Below, in pieces: positions 34,093-41,812 of a stretch of 64,000 nucleotides of DNA (positions are counted from its first letter, which is position 1; each line of letters begins with the position of its first letter). The notes below the pieces were generated by a model, which did not search any database, was not told the origin of the DNA, and worked only from the letters and a program-made list of their open reading frames with translations. The position numbers and the translations under genes were made by a program. This stretch comes from an uncultured Eubacteriales bacterium (GTDB lineage Bacteria; Bacillota; Clostridia; Lachnospirales; Lachnospiraceae): the NCBI GenBank assembly GCA_900317515.1, contig ONHA01000009.1, positions 1-64,000 of the forward strand. The letters are read 5' to 3'.

Positions 34093-34641
34093 ATGTCGGA
34101 TCATGAATTTTCGAACGCTTATGAGGAACTGGCTAAGTACTGGTGGGATGAATTTGGAAATGAAGAACTGGATGAAGCCCGGATTCAATCTCTGGTGAAG
34201 GAAAGCTGTACATTTCAGGATGCGGGCGTCATCAGTGGGACGGCTATCATCAATAAGCCGTACGGTTCCGATAAAATAGTATCGATCAAAGCCTCCAACA
34301 TCAAGCTGGATTTGCCCGCAATCCTGGAACTGCTTGCAACCGGGACGACTGTTAAGTGGGGGGATAAGAAGGCGGTTATTTCATTTTTCCTGAAAACGCT
34401 GGCAAAAGCAGTGAAGGACGCCAGAGTGGAGCTCTCCGATGACTGCGCGAAGGTGCTGTTTGAGATTTACAGGCGGACGTTTAATTCGACCGGACCGACG
34501 GAGGAGGATCTCCTGAATGCGTGCGGGCTGCCCAGGGAAAAGCTTGACAAAGCCCTCTCGACGCTAGAGAAGCTTAAGAGCATCGAGCTGTGCGGCGGGC
34601 AATGGTTTGTGGTGGAGGCTATATGGATGAAGATAAGTTAA
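34093..34641 (+). CDS. Unknown protein with possible winged-helix C terminus
   Basis: A 182-residue soluble protein. The N-terminal part is mixed alpha/beta with two Trp (YWWDEFG) and a Lys-rich centre; residues about 135-180 (PTEEDLLNACGLPREKLDKAL, cut short here, then LEKLKSIELCGGQWFVV) look like a winged helix. No family recognised. AAGGTGGT precedes ATG 34093; an upstream GTG at 34084 overlaps that site and is less likely. The gene has a consensus promoter, is more AT-rich than its neighbours and its end overlaps the start of a small frame at 34623. Confidence 0.6.
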   Translation: MSDHEFSNAYEELAKYWWDEFGNEELDEARIQSLVKESCTFQDAGVISGTAIINKPYGSDKIVSIKASNIKLDLPAILELLATGTTVKWGDKKAVISFFLKTLAKAVKDARVELSDDCAKVLFEIYRRTFNSTGPTEEDLLNACGLPREKLDKALSTLEKLKSIELCGGQWFVVEAIWMKIS

Positions 34642-34823
34642 ACAGGATGAAGCAGACGTATGTCAGCGTCTCCCGCCCCTGCCGGCTCGGAGAGACGATG
34701 GCGTCCGATATGACCTGCGCCTGTTATGACAGGAAAGCGGACATCAGGGAGATGCCGGACGGGTTCAGGACCTCCACGAAGTCGTGGGGGCGGGCGGATA
34801 CGTTCAGGCCGTTTGCGGAATGA
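34623..34823 (+). CDS. Small unknown protein
   Basis: A 66-residue frame starting MDEDKLNRMKQTYVSVSRP. Its ATG follows GGTGGAGG and overlaps the end of the preceding gene by 19 bases, which is compatible with coupling. Two Cys occur in DMTCACYD. No family recognised; it may be a real small protein or a chance frame. The next small gene follows after 12 bases. Confidence 0.4.
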   Translation: MDEDKLNRMKQTYVSVSRPCRLGETMASDMTCACYDRKADIREMPDGFRTSTKSWGRADTFRPFAE

Positions 34824-34835
34824 GGGGGTGATGTT

Positions 34836-35093
34836 ATGTTTTCATTTTTCAGGAAAAACAAAGACCTCGAAGCCCTCATCCTAGAGCTCGCCAACGACGC
34901 CGCGAACAACTACAAGGACAACGCGCAGGACGACTTTAAGCGCCTTAGCGCGCTGTTCGAGGAGCTGAAGGCGGGCGGGAAGCTCTCGGAGAAGCAGGCC
35001 GCCCACTACGGGAAGCGGCTGGAGGACTTCCGTGCGATGCTGAAGGACTACACGCACGCGGAGCAGGGGCGGAAGGATATCGGAACCTGGTAA
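34836..35093 (+). CDS. Small helical protein, unknown function
   Basis: An 85-residue protein predicted to be almost all helix (residues 10-75: LEALILELANDAANNYKDNA, LSEKQAAHYGKRLEDFRAML). Short hydrophobic N terminus MFSFF, no membrane helix. GAGGGGGTGATG precedes the ATG. Codon use matches the highly coding-like neighbours, which supports a real gene. It lies 13 bases before the isochorismatase-fold gene and is probably cotranscribed. Confidence 0.6.
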   Translation: MFSFFRKNKDLEALILELANDAANNYKDNAQDDFKRLSALFEELKAGGKLSEKQAAHYGKRLEDFRAMLKDYTHAEQGRKDIGTW

Positions 35094-35106
35094 AGGAGGA
35101 TTGAAA

Positions 35107-35637
35107 ATGAAAAACTATCTCATCGTCATCGACATGCAGACCGATTTTGTGGACGGGTCGCTCGGCACGAAGGAAGCCGTCGCCATCGTGCCGGCCGTGA
35201 AAAAGAGAATTGAGGAGGCAAGGGCGGCCGGGGAGGTTGTCATTTTCACGAGGGACACCCACGAGACGGAGTACCTCACGACCCAGGAGGGCAGGAACCT
35301 TCCCGTCGAGCACTGCATCAGGGGAACCCGTGGCTGGCAGATCGTCCCGGAACTTAAGGGACTGGCGGAAGGGGCGGAGATATTTGACAAGCCGACCTTC
35401 GGAAGCCGCGCGCTCGGGGAGGCGCTGGCCGCGGCAAACGAGAGGGAGCCGATCGGGAAGATCACGCTTGTGGGGCTCTGCACGGACATCTGCGTGATTT
35501 CCAATGCGATGCTGATCAAGGCATTTCTTCCGGAGGTGCCGATCGCGGTGAAGGCAGAGGCCTGCGCGGGTGTGACGCCGGAGAGCCATGAGCGGGCGCT
35601 CATTTCCATGCAGACCTGCCAGATCAAAGTTGAATAA
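35107..35637 (+). CDS. Isochorismatase-family cysteine hydrolase (nicotinamidase-like)
   Basis: A 176-residue enzyme with catalytic triad Asp9 (VIDMQTDF), Lys95 (FDKPTFGS) and Cys129 (GLCTDICV). A metal site like that of nicotinamidases is suggested by Asp50 and His52 (TRDTHETEY) and His69 (VEHCIRGT). Conversion of nicotinamide to nicotinate for NAD salvage is the likeliest activity; other amidases of the family remain possible. AAAGGAGGATTG precedes ATG 35107. A weak terminator follows the gene. Confidence 0.85.
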   Translation: MKNYLIVIDMQTDFVDGSLGTKEAVAIVPAVKKRIEEARAAGEVVIFTRDTHETEYLTTQEGRNLPVEHCIRGTRGWQIVPELKGLAEGAEIFDKPTFGSRALGEALAAANEREPIGKITLVGLCTDICVISNAMLIKAFLPEVPIAVKAEACAGVTPESHERALISMQTCQIKVE

Positions 35638-35650
35638 CTGAGGAAAAAGA

Positions 35651-35680
35651 AAACCCCCTGTTGAATTTGGCAGGGAGTTT
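35651..35680 (+). terminator. Terminator overlapping the next promoter
   Basis: AAACCCCCTG and CAGGGAGTTT pair with one mismatch around a ten-base loop and are followed by CTTTAT. Confidence 0.5.
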
Positions 35681-35689
35681 CTTTATAAT
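35661..35689 (+). promoter_or_regulatory. Sigma-A promoter for STAS operon
   Basis: TTGAAT (35661-35666), 17 bases, TATAAT (35684-35689). The -35 lies in the loop of the preceding terminator hairpin, so the two signals share sequence. Confidence 0.65.
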
Positions 35690-35729
35690 AAGATACGGAA
35701 CTCTATTTATAAAGGAGGATGATTGAATT

Positions 35730-36029
35730 ATGCTTAATATAAAGAAGACAAAGGAAGGCGAAAAGCTCATGATCGCGCTTGAAGGCAGACTGGATACGCT
35801 CACCTCTCCGGACCTTGAGACCGAGTTCAAGAGCGATATCGACGGCGTGAAGGAGCTTGTGCTGGATCTTGAGAAGCTGGAATATATCTCTTCGGCAGGT
35901 CTGCGCGTGCTGCTGCTGGCTCAGAAGACCATGAACCGCCAGGGGAGCATGGTTGTCACAAACGCCAACGAGAGCATCATGGAAATCTTCGAGGTCACCG
36001 GTTTCTGCGACATCTTAACGATCGAATGA
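35730..36029 (+). CDS. STAS-domain anti-anti-sigma factor
   Basis: A 99-residue protein, the normal size of an anti-sigma factor antagonist. The fold elements are GRLDTLTSPDLE near 19 and DLEKLEYISSAGLRVLL near 46, with Ser54/Ser55 at the phosphorylation site. It should bind the kinase encoded just downstream and release a sigma factor or other client when unphosphorylated. AAAGGAGGATG precedes the start. No sigma factor gene is adjacent, so the client is elsewhere. Confidence 0.88.
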   Translation: MLNIKKTKEGEKLMIALEGRLDTLTSPDLETEFKSDIDGVKELVLDLEKLEYISSAGLRVLLLAQKTMNRQGSMVVTNANESIMEIFEVTGFCDILTIE

Positions 36030-36072
36030 AGCCCGGCGACAGGAATATTGAAGAGCGGCGCCGGAGAGAAAA

Positions 36073-36486
36073 ATGAAAAAAATGACAGTTAAAGCCGGCC
36101 TTGACAACCTGAGCCGCGTGCTTGCGTGCGTGGATGAGGAGCTTGAGACAGCCGGCTGTTCAATGAAGACACAGATGCAGGTGGATATCGCCGTCGAGGA
36201 GATGTTTGTCAATATCGCAAACTATGCCTATGCGCCCGGGGAGGGCGATGCGGATGTCTGCGTCGAAACCGAGGAGACCGACGGCGGAAAGAGGATCAGG
36301 ATCACACTGGCCGATCAGGGAAAACCGTACGACCCGCTCATGCAGGAGGCACCGGATGTCTCGCTGCCCGCGGAAAAGCGGAAGATAGGCGGTCTTGGAA
36401 TCTTCATGGCCAGAAAAAACATGGATGAGATGACCTACGAGTACCGGGACGGCAGGAATATCCTGACAATGTTTAAACGGATATGA
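36073..36486 (+). CDS. Anti-sigma-factor-type serine kinase (RsbW-like, HATPase)
   Basis: A 137-residue HATPase_c_2 protein: N box VEEMFVNIANYAYAPGEGD near 41, G1 box ADQGKPYDPL near 83, and G2 box GGLGIFMARKNMD near 108. It likely phosphorylates the STAS protein encoded 43 bases upstream and controls a sigma factor or another partner. Its stop overlaps the tatD-family start (ATGA), so three genes form one unit. Confidence 0.87.
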   Translation: MKKMTVKAGLDNLSRVLACVDEELETAGCSMKTQMQVDIAVEEMFVNIANYAYAPGEGDADVCVETEETDGGKRIRITLADQGKPYDPLMQEAPDVSLPAEKRKIGGLGIFMARKNMDEMTYEYRDGRNILTMFKRI

Positions 36487-37277
36487 TAATTGATACGCAT
36501 GTGCACTATGATGACGAGGCTTTCGATGCGGACCGTGAGGAGCTGCTTCAATCGCTCGCGGAGGCCGGAGTCGGGCGGGTCATTGATATCGGCTCGACGG
36601 CGGAAAGCCTTGATAAGGTCGTCGTCCTGACAGAGCGGTATGATTTTGTCTACGGGGCGGTCGGCCTGCATCCGGACGAGGTCGGGGATCTCACGGATGA
36701 GGTGATCAAAAAACTTGAAGTTTACATAAATAATCCAAAAATCGTCGCGATCGGCGAGATCGGTCTCGACTACTACTGGAACAAAGAGGCGCACGACCTT
36801 CAGGCCCGGGCCTTCAGGACCCAGATTAAGATCGCACAGGAGAACGGGAAACCGATCGTCATCCACTCCCGCGAGGCCGCGGCGGACACGCTCGCCATCG
36901 TCACGGAGATGTACGGAAAGGGCTCGGCCGGTGAGAAGACGGAGCGAAAAGGCGTCATGCACTGCTACTCCTACTCGCCGGAGATGGCGGAGATCTACAC
37001 GAAAAAGCTGGGCTTTTACCTCGGAATCGGCGGGGTCGTCACTTACAAAAATGCAAGAAAGCTCGTCGAGACTGTCGAGAGGACCCCGATGGAGTACCTG
37101 CTCCTCGAGACGGACTGTCCCTATCTTTCCCCGGTGCCTTTCCGCGGAAAGCGGAACTCTTCGCGGAATCTTCCCTACGTGGTGAGCAGGATCGCGGAGA
37201 TCAAGGGCATCAGCTGTGAGGAAGTGATCCGGATCACGGAGGAAAATGCAAAAAGACTCTTTTTCCCGGAAAAATGA
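36483..37277 (+). CDS. TatD-family metal-dependent hydrolase
   Basis: A 264-residue TIM-barrel hydrolase with all metal ligands visible: THVHYDD (His6, His8), GEIGLDYYW (Glu near 97), VIHSREA (His near 132), MHCYSYSP (His near 160) and ETDCPYLSP (Asp near 212). TatD enzymes have 3'-5' exonuclease activity on DNA or remove D-Tyr from tRNA in some relatives. Its ATG overlaps the end of the RsbW-like gene, an unusual partner. A terminator follows. Confidence 0.92.
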   Translation: MIIDTHVHYDDEAFDADREELLQSLAEAGVGRVIDIGSTAESLDKVVVLTERYDFVYGAVGLHPDEVGDLTDEVIKKLEVYINNPKIVAIGEIGLDYYWNKEAHDLQARAFRTQIKIAQENGKPIVIHSREAAADTLAIVTEMYGKGSAGEKTERKGVMHCYSYSPEMAEIYTKKLGFYLGIGGVVTYKNARKLVETVERTPMEYLLLETDCPYLSPVPFRGKRNSSRNLPYVVSRIAEIKGISCEEVIRITEENAKRLFFPEK

Positions 37278-37282
37278 AGATG

Positions 37283-37332
37283 AAAAACCGACAAAAAGCA
37301 GGTTGCTTTAACAGGGCTTTTTGTCGATTTTT
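37283..37332 (+). terminator. Rho-independent terminator
   Basis: CGACAAAAAGC and GCTTTTTGTCG pair around a 16-base loop, extended by an AAAAA/TTTTT outer stem. Confidence 0.75.
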
Positions 37333-37334
37333 CA

Positions 37335-37363
37335 TTTACAGAATCGAAGTTTGCTATTATAAT
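37335..37363 (+). promoter_or_regulatory. Sigma-A promoter for glgB operon
   Basis: TTTACA (37335-37340), 17 bases, TATAAT (37358-37363), about 60 bases before the first glgB. Confidence 0.7.
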
Positions 37364-37424
37364 AGGGATATATATAACTTATTCAAATTGGGAAGAATAA
37401 GACAAGCGTAGGAGAGTATTCATT

Positions 37425-39392
37425 ATGAAGAACGAGTATGTGTTTTCGGATCTGGATCAATATTTGTTTGGTCATGCCACACATTATGACCTTTACCGAA
37501 AGCTTGGGGCCCATCCGACAGAAGTGGATGGAGTCGCCGGAACCTATTTCGCCGTGTGGGCACCGAATGCGCAGCGCGTCTCGGTGATCGGTGATTTCAA
37601 CAACTGGGACACGGAAGCGAATATTATCTCAAGTGAGGACGCGATCGGTGTGTGGCAGGGCTTTATCCCGGGCGTCATGCCGGGCGCGATGTACAAGTAT
37701 TTCCTGATCGGCTATTCGGGCGAGCACCTCTACAAGGCGGACCCGTACGGCAGCCGGGCCGAGCTCCGTCCGGGAACGGCCTCGATCGTCGCCGACCTTC
37801 GAAAGGTCGCGTGGTCGGACGGCCGCTGGATGAAGAAGAGAGAAAAGTTCAGCGTCGAGAAGGATGCGATGGTCATCTATGAGTGCCACATCGGCTCCTG
37901 GATGAAGCATCCCCTGTCCGCGGGCCGCGGCGAGGAGGGCTTCTACACCTACCGCGAGTTCGCCGAGAAGGCGGCGGATTATCTCCTTGACATGGGCTAC
38001 ACGCACATCGAGCTCATGGGCATCGCGGAGCACCCGTTCGACGGCAGCTGGGGCTACCAGGTGACCGGCTACTATGCACCGACGGCCCGCTACGGGACGC
38101 CGGAGGATTTTGCGTGGATGGTCAACTATTTCCACGAAAAGGGGATCGGCGTCATCCTTGACTGGGTGCCGGCGCATTTCCCGAAAGACGAGTGCGGACT
38201 TGTCAAATTCGACGGAACCGAGCTCTATGAGCACAAGGATCCGCGCCAGGGCGAGCACCCCGACTGGGGCACCAAGATCTACAACTACGGCCGGCCGGAG
38301 GTCAAGAACTTCCTGCTCGCCAACGCCCTCTACTGGGTTGAATTCTTCCATGTGGACGGTCTTCGCGTCGACGCGGTCGCCTCGATGCTCTATCTTGACT
38401 ACGGCAAGAAGGACGGCGAGTGGGTCGCGAACAAGTACGGGGAAAATAAAAACCTCGAGGCAATCGAGTTCTTCAAGCACCTGAACACGCTGGTGACCGG
38501 CAGAAACAAGGGTGCGGTCATGATTGCGGAGGAGTCCACCGCGTGGCCGCGTGTCACCGGCAAGGTGGAGGAGGAAGGTCTCGGCTTCTCGATGAAGTGG
38601 AATATGGGCTGGATGAACGATTTCCTCGAGTACATGAAGCTCGATCCGTATTTCCGCAAGGGCAACCACTACAAGATGACCTTCTCGACCTCCTATGCAT
38701 ACAGCGAAAAGTATGTGCTGGTCCTGTCCCACGACGAGGTCGTCCATCTGAAATGTTCGATGTGGTCCAAGATGCCGGGCATCTACGAGGACAAGTTCCA
38801 CAACCTGCGCGCGGGCTACACCTACATGATGGGGCACCCGGGCAAGAAGCTCCTCTTCATGGGCCAGGAATTCGGCCAGCAGCGCGAGTGGAGCGAGGAG
38901 CGTGAGATCGACTGGTTCCTGCTTGAGACCCCGATGAACCAGCAGCTCAAGGATTATGTGAAAGACCTCTGGCACATGTACCGCAAGTACCCGGCGCTCT
39001 ATGCGACCGACCAGGATCCGAACGGCTTCGAGTGGATCAACGCGGACGACGCGGACAGAAGCATCTACAGCTTCATGCGCAAGTCCCAGGACGGCACAAA
39101 GAACCTGCTCTTTGTCCTCAACATGACGCCTGTGGCCCGCCCGGATTACCACTGCGGCGTGCCGGCCAAGACCGAGTACAAGCTGGTCCTCAACTCGATG
39201 GATCCGAAGTACGGCGGCCTTCCGGAGGATGTCCGTCCGATGAAGAACATCAAGGCGAAAGAAGGGGAATGCGACGGCAGACCCTACTATATCCCGTACG
39301 ATCTGCCGGCCTACGGCTGCGCGGTGTTCCGCTTTGACTATCCGGGGGCAAAGCCGGATAAGAAAAAGAAGACGGGCAAGAAGAAAAAATAA
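37425..39392 (+). CDS. glgB: 1,4-alpha-glucan branching enzyme
   Basis: A 655-residue GH13 enzyme that makes the alpha-1,6 branches of glycogen. N-terminal CBM48 (about 20-120, YFAVWAPNAQRVSVIGDFN), catalytic barrel with HVDGLRVDAVASMLYLDYG (nucleophile Asp near 310), MIAEESTAWPRVTG (acid Glu near 365) and VLSHDEVVH near 436, and a C-terminal beta domain ending in a Lys-rich tail KKKKTGKKKK. Length is normal. It is followed by a second, shorter branching enzyme; no other glg genes (synthase, phosphorylase, ADP-glucose enzymes) are nearby. Confidence 0.93.
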   Translation: MKNEYVFSDLDQYLFGHATHYDLYRKLGAHPTEVDGVAGTYFAVWAPNAQRVSVIGDFNNWDTEANIISSEDAIGVWQGFIPGVMPGAMYKYFLIGYSGEHLYKADPYGSRAELRPGTASIVADLRKVAWSDGRWMKKREKFSVEKDAMVIYECHIGSWMKHPLSAGRGEEGFYTYREFAEKAADYLLDMGYTHIELMGIAEHPFDGSWGYQVTGYYAPTARYGTPEDFAWMVNYFHEKGIGVILDWVPAHFPKDECGLVKFDGTELYEHKDPRQGEHPDWGTKIYNYGRPEVKNFLLANALYWVEFFHVDGLRVDAVASMLYLDYGKKDGEWVANKYGENKNLEAIEFFKHLNTLVTGRNKGAVMIAEESTAWPRVTGKVEEEGLGFSMKWNMGWMNDFLEYMKLDPYFRKGNHYKMTFSTSYAYSEKYVLVLSHDEVVHLKCSMWSKMPGIYEDKFHNLRAGYTYMMGHPGKKLLFMGQEFGQQREWSEEREIDWFLLETPMNQQLKDYVKDLWHMYRKYPALYATDQDPNGFEWINADDADRSIYSFMRKSQDGTKNLLFVLNMTPVARPDYHCGVPAKTEYKLVLNSMDPKYGGLPEDVRPMKNIKAKEGECDGRPYYIPYDLPAYGCAVFRFDYPGAKPDKKKKTGKKKK

Positions 39393-39403
39393 AAACCTTA
39401 CAC

Positions 39404-39430
39404 TCAGCACCCCGCAATCCGGGGTGCTGA
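39404..39430 (+). terminator. Hairpin, CAGCACCCC family (short copy C)
   Basis: Perfect 11-base arms TCAGCACCCCG and CGGGGTGCTGA with a five-base loop between the two glgB genes; shares the CAGCACCCC core with the elements at 11471 and 26501. No T-tract, so it may only weaken read-through. Confidence 0.6.
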
Positions 39431-39463
39431 ATGCTTAAAATGAACATGAAAGGAGGAATGCGG

Positions 39464-41254
39464 GTGAATATTCAGCAGTTTTATAACGGCGATGTGTTTG
39501 ACGCATACCGCTACTTCGGCGCTCACCCGGTCAAGGGCGGCGGCGTGATGTTTCGTACATTTGCGCTGAACGCGATGAGTGTTTCGATCCTTGGGGAGTT
39601 TTCGAACTGGGCGGATGTTCCGATGTCCGACGCGGCGCGGACAGGCTTCTACGAGGTCTTTATCAAGGACGCAAAGCCCGGGCAGATGTACAAATATGCG
39701 ATCACAAGCGGCGACGGCAGGGTGGAGCACTGCGATCCCTACGGCTTCGGGATGGAGCTCCGGCCGAATTTCGCGTCGGTCATCCGGGATCTCGATGCTT
39801 ACCGCTTCACGGATGAAAAGTGGATGAAGCACCGGACCGACAACAAGGACCGGCCGCTCAATATCTTTGAACTCCACATGGGAAGCTTCAGGCGGAACGG
39901 AGCGGATGAGAACGGGTGGTACAACTACGATGAGATCGCCGATGAGCTGATCGAATTCGTGAAGAAGTATCATTACACCCACGTCGAATTCATGCCCCTG
40001 ACCGAGTATCCCTTCGACGGGAGCTGGGGCTACCAGGTCACCGGCTATTTTGCGCCGACCTCCCGCTACGGGACCGCGCTGCAGCTGAAAAAGCTGATCG
40101 ACAGGCTGCACGGTGCCGGGATCGGGGCGATCCTGGACTTTGTGCCGGCCCATTTTGCAAATGATTACTATGCGCTCCACCGCTATGACGGAACCGAGCT
40201 CTACGAGTATCCGGTCTCGGATGTGTCGAAGAGCGAGTGGGGGACCAGTAATTTCATTTTCGCAAGGCGCGAGGTCATGAGCTTCATGCAGAGCGCGGCG
40301 AACTACTGGCTCTCGGAGTACCATTTCGACGGCCTCCGGTTCGACGCGGTGAGCCGGCTCATCTACTGGATGGGCGATGAGGCGAGGGGCGTGAACACGA
40401 CCTCGGTGGAGTTCCTTCGGAAGATGAACCGGGGCCTCAAGAACCTGCATCCGACCGCCATGCTGATCGCGGAGGATTCGACTTCGTATACGGGCTGCAC
40501 GAGTCCCTCGGATGAGGGCGGCCTGGGCTTCGACTACAAGTGGGACCTCGGCTGGATGAACGATACGCTGGATTTCTTCAAGAAGACTTCCGATGAGCGC
40601 AAGGTCGTGCCGGACAAGCTGACGTTCTCGATGTTCTATTTTTATAATGAGAAGTACCTGCTGCCCTTCTCCCACGACGAGGTCGTGCACGGGAAGAAGA
40701 CGGTCATCGACAAGATCTTCGGCGATTACGAGGAGAAATTCCCCCAGTGCCGGGCGCTCTACATGTATATGCTGATCCATCCGGGCAAGAAGCTGAATTT
40801 CATGGGAAATGAAATCGCGATGTTCCGCGAGTGGGACGAGACCCGCGAGCCGGACAATTTCCTGCTGAAGTATCCGCTGCACGACTCCTTCAGCCGCTAC
40901 TACGCGGAGCTCTGGGACCTCTACCTGAAGAATCCGGCTCTCTACGAGCTCGACTACGACTCCAAGGGCTTCCGCTGGATCACGATCAACGATTACGGCA
41001 GGGGCGTCTACGGGATCGAGCGCTATGACCGGAAGGGGAATGCGGTCCTTGCGATCTTCAACTTCTCGAAGGAGCCGCAGGACTACACCTACATGCCGGA
41101 CAAGGCGGGAACGATGCGGCTGCTCATGAATACCGACTGGGAGCGCTTCTCCGGGAAGGCGAAGGAGACGAAGATCAGGATGAAGGTAATGCCGGGGGCA
41201 GGCGTTCCGATGACGCTGGCGCCGTTCTCGGGTGTTTTATATGATTTAAAGTGA
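39464..41254 (+). CDS. glgB: Second 1,4-alpha-glucan branching enzyme
   Basis: A 596-residue GH13 enzyme with the same layout as its neighbour: CBM48 (MFRTFALNAMSVSILGEFSNW), barrel motifs YHFDGLRFDAVSRLIYW (nucleophile Asp), LIAEDSTSYTG (acid Glu) and PFSHDEVVHGKK, and a beta C terminus. It differs from the first in having AEDST for AEEST, RFDAVSRL for RVDAVASM, and no basic tail, so the two may place branches differently. GTG 39464 is preferred, seven bases after AAAGGAGG; an ATG at 39458 is too close to that site. Confidence 0.88.
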   Translation: MNIQQFYNGDVFDAYRYFGAHPVKGGGVMFRTFALNAMSVSILGEFSNWADVPMSDAARTGFYEVFIKDAKPGQMYKYAITSGDGRVEHCDPYGFGMELRPNFASVIRDLDAYRFTDEKWMKHRTDNKDRPLNIFELHMGSFRRNGADENGWYNYDEIADELIEFVKKYHYTHVEFMPLTEYPFDGSWGYQVTGYFAPTSRYGTALQLKKLIDRLHGAGIGAILDFVPAHFANDYYALHRYDGTELYEYPVSDVSKSEWGTSNFIFARREVMSFMQSAANYWLSEYHFDGLRFDAVSRLIYWMGDEARGVNTTSVEFLRKMNRGLKNLHPTAMLIAEDSTSYTGCTSPSDEGGLGFDYKWDLGWMNDTLDFFKKTSDERKVVPDKLTFSMFYFYNEKYLLPFSHDEVVHGKKTVIDKIFGDYEEKFPQCRALYMYMLIHPGKKLNFMGNEIAMFREWDETREPDNFLLKYPLHDSFSRYYAELWDLYLKNPALYELDYDSKGFRWITINDYGRGVYGIERYDRKGNAVLAIFNFSKEPQDYTYMPDKAGTMRLLMNTDWERFSGKAKETKIRMKVMPGAGVPMTLAPFSGVLYDLK

Positions 41255-41263
41255 GGTAACAAA

Positions 41264-41752
41264 ATGGCAAAAAAGAAAGAGAAGAAGTCTGTCGAGATCC
41301 TGTGGAAAGACCGGAAGCGCAACTTTTTAGGTCTTCCGTGGACATTCACATGCTACCGTCTGAGCTCGGACCGGCTGTTCATCGAGAAGGGGTTCTTAAA
41401 CTCCCGCGAGGATGAGGTGCGGCTCTACCGCATCGTGAGCCTCACGATGACGAGGTCCCTCTGGCAGAAGATCACCGGGACCGGTACGATCCACATCGAC
41501 TCGACGGACCAGGCGATGAGGAATTTTGACCTCACCAACATCAAGAAGCCGGGCGACGTCAAGGAGCAGCTCTCGGGGCTCATTGAGAAGTCCCGCCTGG
41601 AGAACCGCGTCTATGCCCGCGAGAACATGATGAGCGGGGGCCCGCACGGCCCGGGAGACCCGGAGTTTGACGGGATCGACGAGTTCAGCCATGAGGAGCA
41701 CATGGAAGGCTTCGAGATGGATGAGCTGGATGAGAGTGATGATAACCATTGA
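41264..41752 (+). CDS. PH-domain-like (bPH) protein
   Basis: A 162-residue soluble protein. Residues about 10-105 resemble a bacterial PH domain: WKDRKRNFLGLPWTFTCYRL, LFIEKGFLNSREDEVRLYRIVSL, then TRSLWQKITGTGTIHI and a C-terminal helix. The last 40 residues are strongly acidic (EFDGIDEFSHEEHMEGFEMD). Function unknown; lipid or protein binding is possible. GAGGTAAC precedes the ATG nine bases after the second glgB, so it is in that operon. A bidirectional terminator follows. Confidence 0.75.
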   Translation: MAKKKEKKSVEILWKDRKRNFLGLPWTFTCYRLSSDRLFIEKGFLNSREDEVRLYRIVSLTMTRSLWQKITGTGTIHIDSTDQAMRNFDLTNIKKPGDVKEQLSGLIEKSRLENRVYARENMMSGGPHGPGDPEFDGIDEFSHEEHMEGFEMDELDESDDNH

Positions 41753-41772
41753 TTAGTTACGATTAAAAAATG

Positions 41773-41804
41773 AGCGGGCGGATCCTGATTGGGATCCGCC
41801 CGCT
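41773..41804. terminator. Strong bidirectional terminator
   Basis: Perfect 13-base arms AGCGGGCGGATCC and GGATCCGCCCGCT with T-runs on both strands, between convergent genes. Confidence 0.9.
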
Positions 41805-41812
41805 TATTTTTT

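Noticed and set aside
37629..40882. Long antisense frames (593 and 492 codons) opposite both glgB genes
   Set aside because: Shadows of conserved GH13 genes, with Val/Leu/Arg/His-rich nonsense composition.
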